From positions 116,191-180,190 of the forward strand of contig JAFGJW010000006.1 of the NCBI GenBank assembly GCA_016928835.1: 64,000 nt of DNA, written 5' to 3'. A program made the position numbers and the translations under genes. Below, one piece after another: positions 27,460-35,685 of this stretch (position 1 is its first letter; every line of letters starts with the position of its first letter). Source of the DNA: Candidatus Woesearchaeota archaeon (GTDB lineage: Archaea > Nanobdellota > Nanobdellia > Woesearchaeales > GW2011-AR15). The notes under the pieces are model-generated. The model was not told the DNA's origin. It saw nothing but the letters and a program-made list of their open reading frames with translations, and did not search any database.

Positions 27460-27531
27460 CCAACTAATGAACAATTAAGTTTATAATAAATTATTTAAAT
27501 CTGCCAATGTCACATTATTAGTTTGGTTAAG

Positions 27532-28329
27532 ATGAAAAAGAACAAAATAATCGTTGTAAGAAATCTCTCAAAGTATTTCAAGAAGATTAAAGCAGTTGAT
27601 AATATATCTTTAGACGTTGAAAAAGGTTCTATATTTGCATTTCTTGGACCAAATGGTGCTGGAAAATCTACAACAATAAAAATGCTTACCACTCTTCTTA
27701 TCCCCTCTTCTGGAGAGATAATAATAGATAACTTAGATTGCCTTAAAAATAAATCAGAAGTAAGAAAAGCATTTGGTATAGTCTTCCAGGATCAAAGCCT
27801 TGATGATGAGCTTACTGCCTATGAGAATCTTGATTTTCATGGTGCACTTTACAGTGTTCCAAAAGTATTAAGACAAGAGAGGATAATGAATTCACTGCAA
27901 CTGGTAAACCTATCAGAAAGGGAGAATGACTTTGTAAAGACATTTTCAGGCGGCATGAAACGAAGACTAGAGATCGCGAGAGGCTTAATACACCATCCAA
28001 AAATACTCTTCTTGGACGAGCCTACACTTGGCTTAGACCCGCAGACAAGAAATAACATATGGGGGCACATTAAACAGCTAAATAAGGAAGAACAAATGAC
28101 CATATTTTTTACAACACATTATATGCCTGAAGCAGAACAAATTGCAGACAAAATTGCCATAATTGATTATGGAAAAATAATTGCTCAAGGCACACTTGCA
28201 CAGATAAAGGAGAAGAGCAAATCAAAATCACTAGATGAAGCTTTCCTTAGCCTAACAGGAAGGTCTATAAGAGATGAGAATGCAACTTCATTAGACAGAA
28301 TGAGAATGAAAAGGAGACTGCGCAGATGA
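27532..28329 (+). CDS. ABC-2 exporter ATPase
   Basis: A 265-aa ATPase with Walker A GPNGAGKS (39-46), signature FSGGMKRR, Walker B ILFLDEPT and H-loop TTHY. The pattern GLDPQTR after Walker B is typical of the DrrA/NatA (drug exporter) type. The TTG at 27523 is in frame but ATG 27532 gives the normal start. It overlaps the permease gene by four bases. Substrate unknown. Confidence 0.94.
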   Translation: MKKNKIIVVRNLSKYFKKIKAVDNISLDVEKGSIFAFLGPNGAGKSTTIKMLTTLLIPSSGEIIIDNLDCLKNKSEVRKAFGIVFQDQSLDDELTAYENLDFHGALYSVPKVLRQERIMNSLQLVNLSERENDFVKTFSGGMKRRLEIARGLIHHPKILFLDEPTLGLDPQTRNNIWGHIKQLNKEEQMTIFFTTHYMPEAEQIADKIAIIDYGKIIAQGTLAQIKEKSKSKSLDEAFLSLTGRSIRDENATSLDRMRMKRRLRR

Positions 28330-29072
28330 TTGAAGTAATATATGTCATGTGGCTGAGACAACTAAAAAGATACTGGAGGTCAAAAGCCAGATTGTTGGGC
28401 TCATTAGGACAGCCAATCCTATTTTTGATTGCATTTGGCTTTGGCTTTGGTCCAACGTTTCAAAAGGCAGGAGGCGGTAATTATATCCAATTCCTGGCTC
28501 CCGGGATAATTGCCATGAGCACATTGTTCACAGCAATGTTCACAGGCATAGAGGTTGTATGGGATCGAAGGTTTGGTTTTTTAAAAGAAACATTAGTGGC
28601 TCCAGTTGCCAGGTTTCAAATAATGCTAGGAAAGACATTTGGTGGCGCTAGTGTCGCAGTCATTCAGGGAACAATCGTTTTCTTGCTTACTCTTATGGTT
28701 GGATTCAGACCAAGTATAACTTTAGTGCCGCTTGCATTTGTGTTCTTGTTCCTAATTGCATTGTTCTTCACAAGCATGGGAATTGCCATTGCATCTAAAA
28801 TAGAGGATATGCACGCATTTCCTTTAATTATGAATTTTCTAATAATGCCTTTATTTTTCCTATCTGGCGCGTTATTTCCTCTAAATGGTCTGCCAAAAGC
28901 AATTGAGGTTGTGGTTAAGCTGAATCCTTTGTCGTATGGAGTGGATGGCTTGAGAAGTTCATTGACAGGAATGACTGGCTTCAATATGGTAACAGATATT
29001 GTGGTGCTAACAGTGCTTTCTATTATAATGAACATTATTGGAAGCCTATTGTTTTCTAAGATTGAATTATAA
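28326..29072 (+). CDS. ABC-2 type permease
   Basis: 248 aa with six membrane helices. Family features include LGSLGQPILFLIAFGFG near the start, the FLKETLVAPV segment after helix 2 (elbow/coupling region) and LNPLSYGVDGLR before the last helix. With the preceding ATPase it forms an exporter of the DrrB/NodJ type for drugs or lipid-linked substrates. The operon ends here, with the DUF4349 gene convergent 20 bases later. Confidence 0.93.
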   Translation: MIEVIYVMWLRQLKRYWRSKARLLGSLGQPILFLIAFGFGFGPTFQKAGGGNYIQFLAPGIIAMSTLFTAMFTGIEVVWDRRFGFLKETLVAPVARFQIMLGKTFGGASVAVIQGTIVFLLTLMVGFRPSITLVPLAFVFLFLIALFFTSMGIAIASKIEDMHAFPLIMNFLIMPLFFLSGALFPLNGLPKAIEVVVKLNPLSYGVDGLRSSLTGMTGFNMVTDIVVLTVLSIIMNIIGSLLFSKIEL

Positions 29073-29092
29073 AAAAATTAAAAAAGAAAAAA

Positions 29093-29989
29093 TCACTTTT
29101 TTCTCTTGAAAAACCGTTTTAACAATAAGATTATTGCTAATCCGGTCATCCAGGGCAACAGTATAAACACGAATCTCAGCATTGAATTGAAACTTTCAAC
29201 CAACAACTTTACCAATGCGGAGAACTTAACAAATATTATCTCTGCGTATTCAGATTGTTTTTCTGTCAGGGTAATAGAAATTGTTGAATAGTCTATGGTC
29301 TGGTCCATATTCTCAAGCTGATCTTCCATGTATTTTATACGTCTCTCCTGATCAAAGATTCTGTCATTCAATGTGATTTTGTCTTCTACATCAGTAGCTT
29401 CATCAAACATGCTCCCGTATCTAACTAATCTCTCTTTCTCTACTTCCAGCTCAATCTCCAAATTGGTGTAGCTACCGGTTATGTCTTCTTTGTCTTCGCT
29501 AAATGATTTTACCTCACCAATATCCTTTAACTGAGATACAACAGAGTCATATTTTGTAGAAGGGACTTTTAAGGTATACCTGCCCTGATAATATGCTCTT
29601 GATTTCTCACCATATTTATTTACATTCTCATTTATAATAAAGGAACCTGAGGAAGAGACAATGTTTTTTAGCTTGCTCTCTTCCTGTCTGAATTCGCCTC
29701 TTTTTGTCTCAGTTGACATGTAGACTGTTTTTACTACTTTCCTATCGAGCTCATCAGGTGCAAAATCCCTGTTGTTGTACATCTGCGGAGAAGCATAGTA
29801 GCCGCCTGAAGCTTTGTACGACATAGATTCTTCAGCATAATCGTATGATGCTATACCAATAGCTTCCCTGCTAAAGGAAGCAGTCGCACCAAACAAAGAC
29901 TTCATTCCTGAAAAAAGGAAAAGCCCAAGAATTATCACCAATATTAGCCAATTTTCCTGTAGTTTTTTTATTTGATCTTTAAAACCCAT
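29093..29989 (-). CDS. DUF4349 membrane protein
   Basis: 298 aa: an N-terminal membrane helix (about 15-35), an extracytoplasmic beta/coiled-coil region with the family core (RYTLKVPSTKYDSVVSQLKDIGEVKS, then a helical hairpin EKERLVRYGSMFDEATDVEDK), and a second membrane helix (about 267-290) with a basic end. DUF4349 proteins are widely conserved and their role is unknown; some look like membrane scaffold or putative lipoproteins. Its promoter must lie between 29990 and the tRNA-Cys end. Confidence 0.88.
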   Translation of the reverse strand: MGFKDQIKKLQENWLILVIILGLFLFSGMKSLFGATASFSREAIGIASYDYAEESMSYKASGGYYASPQMYNNRDFAPDELDRKVVKTVYMSTETKRGEFRQEESKLKNIVSSSGSFIINENVNKYGEKSRAYYQGRYTLKVPSTKYDSVVSQLKDIGEVKSFSEDKEDITGSYTNLEIELEVEKERLVRYGSMFDEATDVEDKITLNDRIFDQERRIKYMEDQLENMDQTIDYSTISITLTEKQSEYAEIIFVKFSALVKLLVESFNSMLRFVFILLPWMTGLAIILLLKRFFKRKK

Positions 29990-30081
29990 ATTTTACCACC
30001 CAAATAAGTAAGGTACCTATAAGAAGTTAATAAACATTTTGAAAGGTTTAATGGGCATTGAAGTTAAATTTAAAGATTATA

Positions 30082-30254
30082 AGCGAGGGGAGGGACTCGA
30101 ACCCTCGAATGATCGCTGTCTTTCTGTCATCGCGCTTTTGCGCTCAACACAGCCAATAGGCCACTGCAGGTTCAACTTTCCTTATTAGGGAAATCGATTG
30201 CCTTAGCCGCTTGGCCTAGGGTTTCAACAACAAAAGTTGTTGAATTACCCCCGC
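30082..30254 (-). tRNA. tRNA-Cys(GCA) with three introns
   Basis: Reading the minus strand and removing three inserts gives a complete 73-nt cloverleaf. The acceptor is GCGGGGG/CCCTCGC (one G-U), then TA, D-arm GCC/GGC with loop AAGCGGCTAA, anticodon stem ATCGC/GCGAT with loop CTGCAGA (anticodon GCA), variable loop CATTC, T-stem GAGGG/CCCTC with loop TTCGAGT, and discriminator U73, normal for tRNA-Cys. The exons are 30254-30246, 30215-30195, 30170-30164 and 30117-30082. The introns are 30245-30216 (30 nt, between bases 9 and 10), 30194-30171 (24 nt, between 30 and 31) and 30163-30118 (46 nt, canonical 37/38). Boundaries may slide by a base or two. CCA is not encoded. Confidence 0.85.
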
Positions 30255-30334
30255 AAAGACTAAGGCCCTAAAGCCCCAATTAGCTTTTCTCGCTTCAACC
30301 TATTAAAAAAGTTAACATGTTTATAAAAGTTTAG

Positions 30335-30475
30335 GAAGCTTGTCCTCTCAATCTCAAATCGCACGCCTATGCTCTTGACTCCATCCTTCCTGATGTTCCC
30401 TTTTTGAAATCAATCTGCCACAGTTGGTTTATTAGATTCCACTGGACACACTAGACAAGGGTGCACACAGGGTAT
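30335..30475. other. GC-richer gap, possible non-coding RNA
   Basis: This stretch lies between tRNA-Cys and a small ORF. It is clearly richer in G and C than its flanks and has no convincing reading frame on either strand. In AT-rich archaea such islands often hold structured RNAs. I could not identify C/D or H/ACA boxes, nor an RNase P or SRP RNA fold, so this is only a candidate. The strand is undetermined. Confidence 0.25.
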
Positions 30476-30502
30476 TTAAACCAGAAAAACAATTCTATAT
30501 AT

Positions 30503-30673
30503 ATGAACTTCATAGAAAGTCTAATAATTGCCATAAGTGCACAAGCACTTTGTTCACTAATTTTCAAGATTTTTAATATTTTTCCCTCTAAAAAGATCAG
30601 ATTATTCCCTAAACCGAATTATTTGTCTTGGAAGGATTATTGGTTAAGAAGTAAGATAAATAGAGTAATATGA
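30503..30673 (+). CDS. Small hypothetical protein, 56 aa
   Basis: An ATG at 30503 lies about 25 bases after a TATA-like TATTTAAA (30472-30479), the spacing expected for a leaderless mRNA. The product has a hydrophobic N-terminal half (FIESLIIAISAQALCSLIF) and a basic tail. The frame also extends upstream to 30461, but that would overlap the promoter. No family. It lies between two tRNA genes and could be a chance frame. Confidence 0.4.
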   Translation: MNFIESLIIAISAQALCSLIFKIFNIFPSKKIRLFPKPNYLSWKDYWLRSKINRVI

Positions 30674-30692
30674 AGGATATAGTAGAAACATA

Positions 30693-30810
30693 TGGGCTAG
30701 CGAGGATTTGAATTCCGTGATTAGATTAAAAATCTAACCTCCCCGGATCCACTGCTTAGAAGGCAGTTGCCTTTACTGGCATTACTGTATCCAGACTAGG
30801 CCACTAGCCC
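30693..30810 (-). tRNA. tRNA-Arg(UCU) with introns in the D-loop and T-arm
   Basis: Removing two inserts gives a 74-nt cloverleaf: acceptor GGGCTAG/CTAGCCC, TG, D-stem GCC/GGC with loop TAGTCTGGATA, anticodon stem ACTGC/GCAGT with loop CTTCTAA (anticodon UCU), variable GGATC, T-stem CGGGG/CCTCG with loop TTCAAAT, A73. The exons are 30810-30788, 30771-30741 and 30712-30693. The introns are 30787-30772 (16 nt, at the 3' end of the D-loop) and 30740-30713 (28 nt, between T-stem base 53 and T-loop base 54, containing the hairpin TTAGATT/AATCTAA). The anticodon loop itself has no intron. CCA is not encoded. Confidence 0.9.
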
Positions 30811-31065
30811 ATAATAAGACAAGAATTCATTCTTTGTTTTAAAGTTTTTTGTAATTTTTATTTTTTATTAAAAAACTCTGTGCAAGAATGTCCTGTGTCA
30901 TATGTCCAATAAGCAAGTTTTTTGTTATAAATGTTCTAATAAGAGTCAAAGAGTTTTACTTATTAAATATGCACAAATAAACTACATTTGCTACGAAATA
31001 TTGACACTAACTAATGGTAAAAGCATGGAAAATTTTATATATTATCTCTTTCTAATGCCCACAAA

Positions 31066-31995
31066 ATGATTGCTAATACAGAAGGAAGGCTGACGCAGAC
31101 CCTAGAGAAAATAGCAGCCGGAGCACCACTTATACCCCATATTCTCGAGGCCATGTGTAAACCCGGTGCGCTTCGAGAGAACCTAAATGATGCATTAATT
31201 GATTATTTGTCAGCTCATCCAGAAGAAAGGGGAATTTTTGTAGAGCCTCTTGCTAATAGAATTGACGAGGCTGTGGAATATGGCGTAAAGATCACTAGTG
31301 ACTCCGAGGCTTGCAGCAATGATGGATCTCCACTTCATGGTGCCATAGGTGCTGCAGCAGAGGTCTATGCATATTTCACAAATCCAAATCACTGTGAAGA
31401 GCTAGTCCAAACGATATTTGCACTAGATGTTTTGTATGTAGATGGCTTTATCAACACGTTGACTGCAGTGAAATTAGCTTTAGCTGCTGGCACCAACAAT
31501 GGAAATGGCCGAATAATAATGCAGAGAGCAGAAACAATAGCGCGGTTCTATGAAAGAGGATTTCCGACTGAAGTTTTTGCAGAACCCATCCCCCTTGAGT
31601 CTCACTATGCTGAATTAATGCCAGGACCAGGTACTGTTGGTTATCAGATTGTACAGGGAGCGATTGCCTGCATGAAAAAAATAAGACGTACAGTACATAA
31701 CCTAGCAAGATATGAGGAACAATCATTAGTTGGGTCTCTTATTGATTATGAAGCAGCAGACGATGACAAAGAAAAATTACGCAGTCAGATCCTAGGGACA
31801 TTGAACCAATTCGCTTCGAACAACGGATCAAGACCAGGACACATTGAATGGAAATCATATCTAAAAAGCTTAATTAGGATTCTAAGGGGTATGCCAGGAT
31901 GGGAGAATATGATTAGAGAATATGTAAGTAATAGTAATAGTCCTCTCTTGACACCATACCAAGGAAAGCAGCAATTTAAGTTTATGTCAGATTAA
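31066..31995 (+). CDS. Hypothetical helical protein, 309 aa
   Basis: No family recognised. It is soluble and mostly alpha-helical by composition, with no signal peptide or membrane helix. It looks like several helical repeats of 35-40 residues (for example ALRENLNDALIDYLS and EELVQTIFALDVLYV), but no repeat consensus is firm. Its base use resembles the neighbours. The 255-base gap upstream (30811-31065) holds the tRNA-Arg promoter and AT-rich DNA with no visible gene. It overlaps top6A by four bases at the 3' end. Confidence 0.7.
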   Translation: MIANTEGRLTQTLEKIAAGAPLIPHILEAMCKPGALRENLNDALIDYLSAHPEERGIFVEPLANRIDEAVEYGVKITSDSEACSNDGSPLHGAIGAAAEVYAYFTNPNHCEELVQTIFALDVLYVDGFINTLTAVKLALAAGTNNGNGRIIMQRAETIARFYERGFPTEVFAEPIPLESHYAELMPGPGTVGYQIVQGAIACMKKIRRTVHNLARYEEQSLVGSLIDYEAADDDKEKLRSQILGTLNQFASNNGSRPGHIEWKSYLKSLIRILRGMPGWENMIREYVSNSNSPLLTPYQGKQQFKFMSD

Positions 31996-33086
31996 GGCAG
32001 CCAACTCTTAGGATTTTTTAATTTTTCAGGGAGATAGTTACTTATTACATAATTTAATCCCCAGGCAGCCAGTGCCTGCTGCTCGGCCCTCTTCCTTAAC
32101 TTAACCATCTCTGCCAATGCTTTCTGCCAGGCTTTATGGTGCTGCACAAAGGGATCATTCTTTATGCCGTCTTTTATTCTCTTAATATCTATGTCTTTAA
32201 GGGGATGCGTCGGTAGTTTATAATCAATTATGTCTCTGGTTGTAATTCCAATAAAATGTGCTTGAGGAACACAAAAAAATTCATTGATGTGGGCTGCATT
32301 ACCTGACCCTACCTTCAAAGTCCTGTAGATATTTAAAAAACCATAGGGATCGCCGTCAGTAAAAGCATAGACAGGAATCTTCATCTCATCACTTAACCTT
32401 CTCACAAATCTTCTGCAAGCACGTGTTGGTACGCCCCCCATTGAAACAAGAATGCAATTAGCTTTTCTCCAATAGCCATGCTTGACTAATCTTTGGAACA
32501 TACCTGCTGTCTCAATAGCCAGAATAAATTTCGCATTGGTCTCAAATTGCAGATGCTCAACTGAAATAGGTATAGAGTAAGCTCCAGAACCGAATTTAGT
32601 ACAGTTTATCCTTATTTCCTTGCCTGTATTTGGATCCTTGTCTATCACAACCAGATTTCCAGCAATGTCTCCACCCTTCTCTTCCGGAATAAAACCAAGC
32701 TGCTCTCTATTTACCCTAAACATTGCCTCAACGTCATCCATTACAGTGTCTGATTCCTGCTGCTCTTTAAATCTGGCATCTCCCCAGTTTTTGCTAACAT
32801 AATACATCTCTCTTTTGGTGGCAATGTCATCTGTCTCAACAAGTTCCTTAGAAACAGCCATCATCCTTAAGGTCTGGGCAAATGTCTTAACAGTAGAAGC
32901 AGTGAGTGTTCTTGTCTTTTCCTTATCAAGAATTTCAAAATAACCGTTATCAGCGTTGTAGGTAACATTATTCAGTGACCGGATGGGAAGTGAGAGCTGT
33001 GGTTGCTTTTTCTCAAGAATTTTTGAATAGATATTGCTAGCAATATTCTTAATTTTATTAATCACAGCCATATCTTCATGAGTCAT
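31992..33086 (-). CDS. top6A: DNA topoisomerase VI subunit A
   Basis: Cleaves DNA for the type IIB topoisomerase, homologous to Spo11. The CAP domain carries the catalytic tyrosine in the REMYY motif (residues 92-96), and the Toprim domain has the glutamate in VSMGG-region strands and the metal site DGDPYG (about 245). The 364-aa length is normal. It overlaps the end of top6B by 11 bases, so B and A are translated from one message in that order. Confidence 0.97.
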   Translation of the reverse strand: MTHEDMAVINKIKNIASNIYSKILEKKQPQLSLPIRSLNNVTYNADNGYFEILDKEKTRTLTASTVKTFAQTLRMMAVSKELVETDDIATKREMYYVSKNWGDARFKEQQESDTVMDDVEAMFRVNREQLGFIPEEKGGDIAGNLVVIDKDPNTGKEIRINCTKFGSGAYSIPISVEHLQFETNAKFILAIETAGMFQRLVKHGYWRKANCILVSMGGVPTRACRRFVRRLSDEMKIPVYAFTDGDPYGFLNIYRTLKVGSGNAAHINEFFCVPQAHFIGITTRDIIDYKLPTHPLKDIDIKRIKDGIKNDPFVQHHKAWQKALAEMVKLRKRAEQQALAAWGLNYVISNYLPEKLKNPKSWLP

Positions 33087-34830
33087 CTTCTTCGTTTTCC
33101 TCGTTCAAGTCTTCTTCAAAACCGAAGTCTTCTCCGTTTAGTCTATCATCATTAATGATCTCATCCTTAATCTCAGGAAGCCTCATTGATCTTGATTTTT
33201 CCAAAACCTCTCGTAAGTAGCTCTCGAGCCGGGATTTTTGAGACTCGTCCAAGTTTAATATATCTTTAAGAGCTATACTAACATGGGGGAGATATTTTGA
33301 TATAAAATCTATTTTTTTCAGCTCTTTCTTAAGCCGTCTCTTCTTAGACAGGTATTTTCCCAGCTCCCGACCGCATTCCTGCAGTGCAAGTTTTATCTCT
33401 TTTATTATTTCAGGATAGTGCGCTATTGCCTCTTTTGCTTCTGAAGTAAAAGGCACCCAAACAGAAGCCATATGAACAAGTACAACACAAGGACCAATCG
33501 GTATGCTATTCCTTGACTGCTTTAGTCCATAGTTTCTCCAATTTGTCTTAATGACTGAATGGGTAATAGAGCATGCTCCTTGTTGATACAGCAAAGGGAC
33601 ACTATTGGCAAACCTCATAATATTAACAGAGTCATCAACAGACAGATTCCCCCCATAAGCAATTGCTGCCTCAATTACAAATGGATTGCCCCTATAAACC
33701 GCGGGGGGTCTTGTAGTAGAGGTATAGAACTCTGCTTTTATCTCCTTTTGTATCCCTTTCAATAAGAGTTCCTGGCCTATCGGCGAGAGACAGTCTGTCT
33801 GGGGATTCATGATTTTTGTTTTTTGTATACCTTTTAACAGACTCTCAGCCATATCTCTGCTCATCTTTTTTGGTTTTGTACTCGGCAAAAGGGCAGCAGC
33901 TTCACAGACTTGCTTGGCAGTTCCTGTGCCAACCCTGCTGAACTCATTTGTCAAAAAGGCTTGTAATGTTCGATACTCTGTGTTCTGGAGCATTTTTATC
34001 AAAATCCCCAGTTCTACCCCATAAGGGTGGGGCTTTATCTCTTTTGGCTCCTTTGGCTTCTTTTCTGTTGCTCTTGGGAAAATAATCTGTTCTGCTTTTG
34101 GATTTGTATAGACTATAGTCGCATGTGGGTTAATAATTGCTGTATTATTTATGTACTCATCAACAGACTGTGGGCCCTTCATGTATGTCCCTTCCAAATC
34201 AATCTCCACTTTAGTACCATGGTCCTTTAACCACTCAGCCTCTTCCTGTTTTAGAATCTGTGGCTTATTTTTTGATGTGTCAAGCTTGAGCTCAGTATAG
34301 ATTGCCGGATGAGAAGGACCTATCTTTGAAGTTATCCTGGCAGCCCTTCCAGTAGTCAGCTGGCCGTACATCACGCTTGCAGATATGCCAAGGCCTTGTT
34401 GGCCTCTAGATTGTTTTAGTGTGTGGAACTTGCTACCATAAAGGAGCCTAGCAAAGATATGGGGTATTTGTTTTTTGACAATGCCTGGACCATTGTCCTC
34501 AACAATAATTCTATACCTGTCTTCACCCATATCCACTATCTCTATGTTAATCTCTGGCAGAATATTTGCCTCTTCGCATGCATCTAAAGCATTATCAACT
34601 GCCTCTTTGACAGTAGTAAGCAAAGCCTTTTTTTTATTATCAAATCCCAGAAGATGCCTATTCTTCTCAAAAAACTCAGCAACACTGATAACCCTCTGTT
34701 TTTTGGCTAACTCGACTGCGATAGGCGTCTTTTTGATTTCTTCTTTTTCAGAGTCCAAACTCATGCTTACTTCAGGCACTTCCTGCTGTTTTACCTCATC
34801 AAAAGAATCAAGACCAAGCACTTTGGACAT
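33076..34830 (-). CDS. top6B: DNA topoisomerase VI subunit B
   Basis: The ATPase subunit. The GHKL fold has the N-box [15 protein letters not shown], the G1 box VEDNGPGI and the G2 box [14 protein letters not shown], followed by the helix-two-turn-helix and transducer domains, including a lysine-bearing loop ([14 protein letters not shown]). An acidic tail of about 25 residues (DEEN-rich) ends the protein. The enzyme relaxes and decatenates DNA with ATP. The start is 11 bases from the preceding promoter region (34831-34919). Confidence 0.97.
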   Translation of the reverse strand: MSKVLGLDSFDEVKQQEVPEVSMSLDSEKEEIKKTPIAVELAKKQRVISVAEFFEKNRHLLGFDNKKKALLTTVKEAVDNALDACEEANILPEINIEIVDMGEDRYRIIVEDNGPGIVKKQIPHIFARLLYGSKFHTLKQSRGQQGLGISASVMYGQLTTGRAARITSKIGPSHPAIYTELKLDTSKNKPQILKQEEAEWLKDHGTKVEIDLEGTYMKGPQSVDEYINNTAIINPHATIVYTNPKAEQIIFPRATEKKPKEPKEIKPHPYGVELGILIKMLQNTEYRTLQAFLTNEFSRVGTGTAKQVCEAAALLPSTKPKKMSRDMAESLLKGIQKTKIMNPQTDCLSPIGQELLLKGIQKEIKAEFYTSTTRPPAVYRGNPFVIEAAIAYGGNLSVDDSVNIMRFANSVPLLYQQGACSITHSVIKTNWRNYGLKQSRNSIPIGPCVVLVHMASVWVPFTSEAKEAIAHYPEIIKEIKLALQECGRELGKYLSKKRRLKKELKKIDFISKYLPHVSIALKDILNLDESQKSRLESYLREVLEKSRSMRLPEIKDEIINDDRLNGEDFGFEEDLNEENEEDDS

Positions 34831-34919
34831 GATTGCTCAAAAATAAAAATGGTTTATAAATCTTGTTATTATAGTGAATAGAAACTTTTATATACTCTAT
34901 TTTTCATTATTTTTTTCAA

Positions 34920-35684
34920 ATGAAAAAGAGAGGGCAGATAACTATTTTCATTATCCTAGGACTAATACTGCTTTTTGCCGCAATATTTCTAATTTTCAAA
35001 ATTGCCAGCTCCAAAAAGCAGATAATTGTTGAGCAGCAGACAGCTAATATCGAACAGCTAGCACCAATTAATAATTATGTTATATTGTGTATAGAGCAAG
35101 TAGGCAAAGAAGCTCTGATTAGATTGGGCCGCGAAGGAAGTCTAGAGCCTAATGCATGGATTCAGACTTCATCGGAAAAAGTAGCCTATTTTTACTATGA
35201 GGGTACCGACCTTTTTCCACACAGTATTGGAATAATAGAGAGAGATGTATCTAATTATATTAATGCAAATCTTGATGGATGCCTAAATGATTTTGCAAGT
35301 TTTGATTACCCCATATATGCAAAAAAGTCCCAATTGAAGGCTACAACAACTTTCAATCAAGATCATGTAGTGATTGATGTGACATATCCTATTACAGCTA
35401 TGATTGAGGAATCTGAGATGACTATTACAGATTTTAATGCGCAAATCCCATTCAATTTTATTAAGATATATGAAGTTGCTGAAGACATTATTGATGAGAC
35501 TAAAAAAGATGAGATATTTGGTCCGAGTTTTGAGTTTATATTTAACCTTGATCCAAGACCAAGCGTAGAGATAGTTACAGGCACGAGCACTTCTATCTAC
35601 ATTATTGAAGATTTGTCTCAAATGATTGATAATGAACCTTATGTTTACAGATTTGCTGTAAAATATGATGAAAGCAGGTTGTAA
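34920..35684 (+). CDS. Membrane-anchored extracytoplasmic protein
   Basis: 254 aa. It begins MKKRGQITIFIILGLILL, a basic-Gly-hydrophobic start that resembles the class III (pilin-like) signal region seen in many DPANN surface proteins, then one long extracytoplasmic domain (about 35-254) without a known fold. A TATA element (CTTTTATATA, about 34886-34895) lies upstream. It is directly followed, with one base between, by the large glycosidase-like gene, so the two are probably one operon and may act together at the cell surface. Confidence 0.75.
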   Translation: MKKRGQITIFIILGLILLFAAIFLIFKIASSKKQIIVEQQTANIEQLAPINNYVILCIEQVGKEALIRLGREGSLEPNAWIQTSSEKVAYFYYEGTDLFPHSIGIIERDVSNYINANLDGCLNDFASFDYPIYAKKSQLKATTTFNQDHVVIDVTYPITAMIEESEMTITDFNAQIPFNFIKIYEVAEDIIDETKKDEIFGPSFEFIFNLDPRPSVEIVTGTSTSIYIIEDLSQMIDNEPYVYRFAVKYDESRL

Positions 35685-35685
35685 A

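Noticed and set aside
30082..30254. First read as a class II tRNA-Ser/Leu because of the D-arm GCCAAGCGGCTAAGGC and TTGA triplets
   Set aside because: No anticodon stem or variable arm fitted. With three introns removed the sequence closes exactly as tRNA-Cys with U73 and loop CTGCAGA.
30289..30295. AAGCGAG considered as the true 5' acceptor strand of tRNA-Cys
   Set aside because: Only five of seven acceptor pairs would form, whereas GCGGGGG at 30254 gives all seven and the right spacing to the D-arm. Kept only as a possible competing leader pairing.
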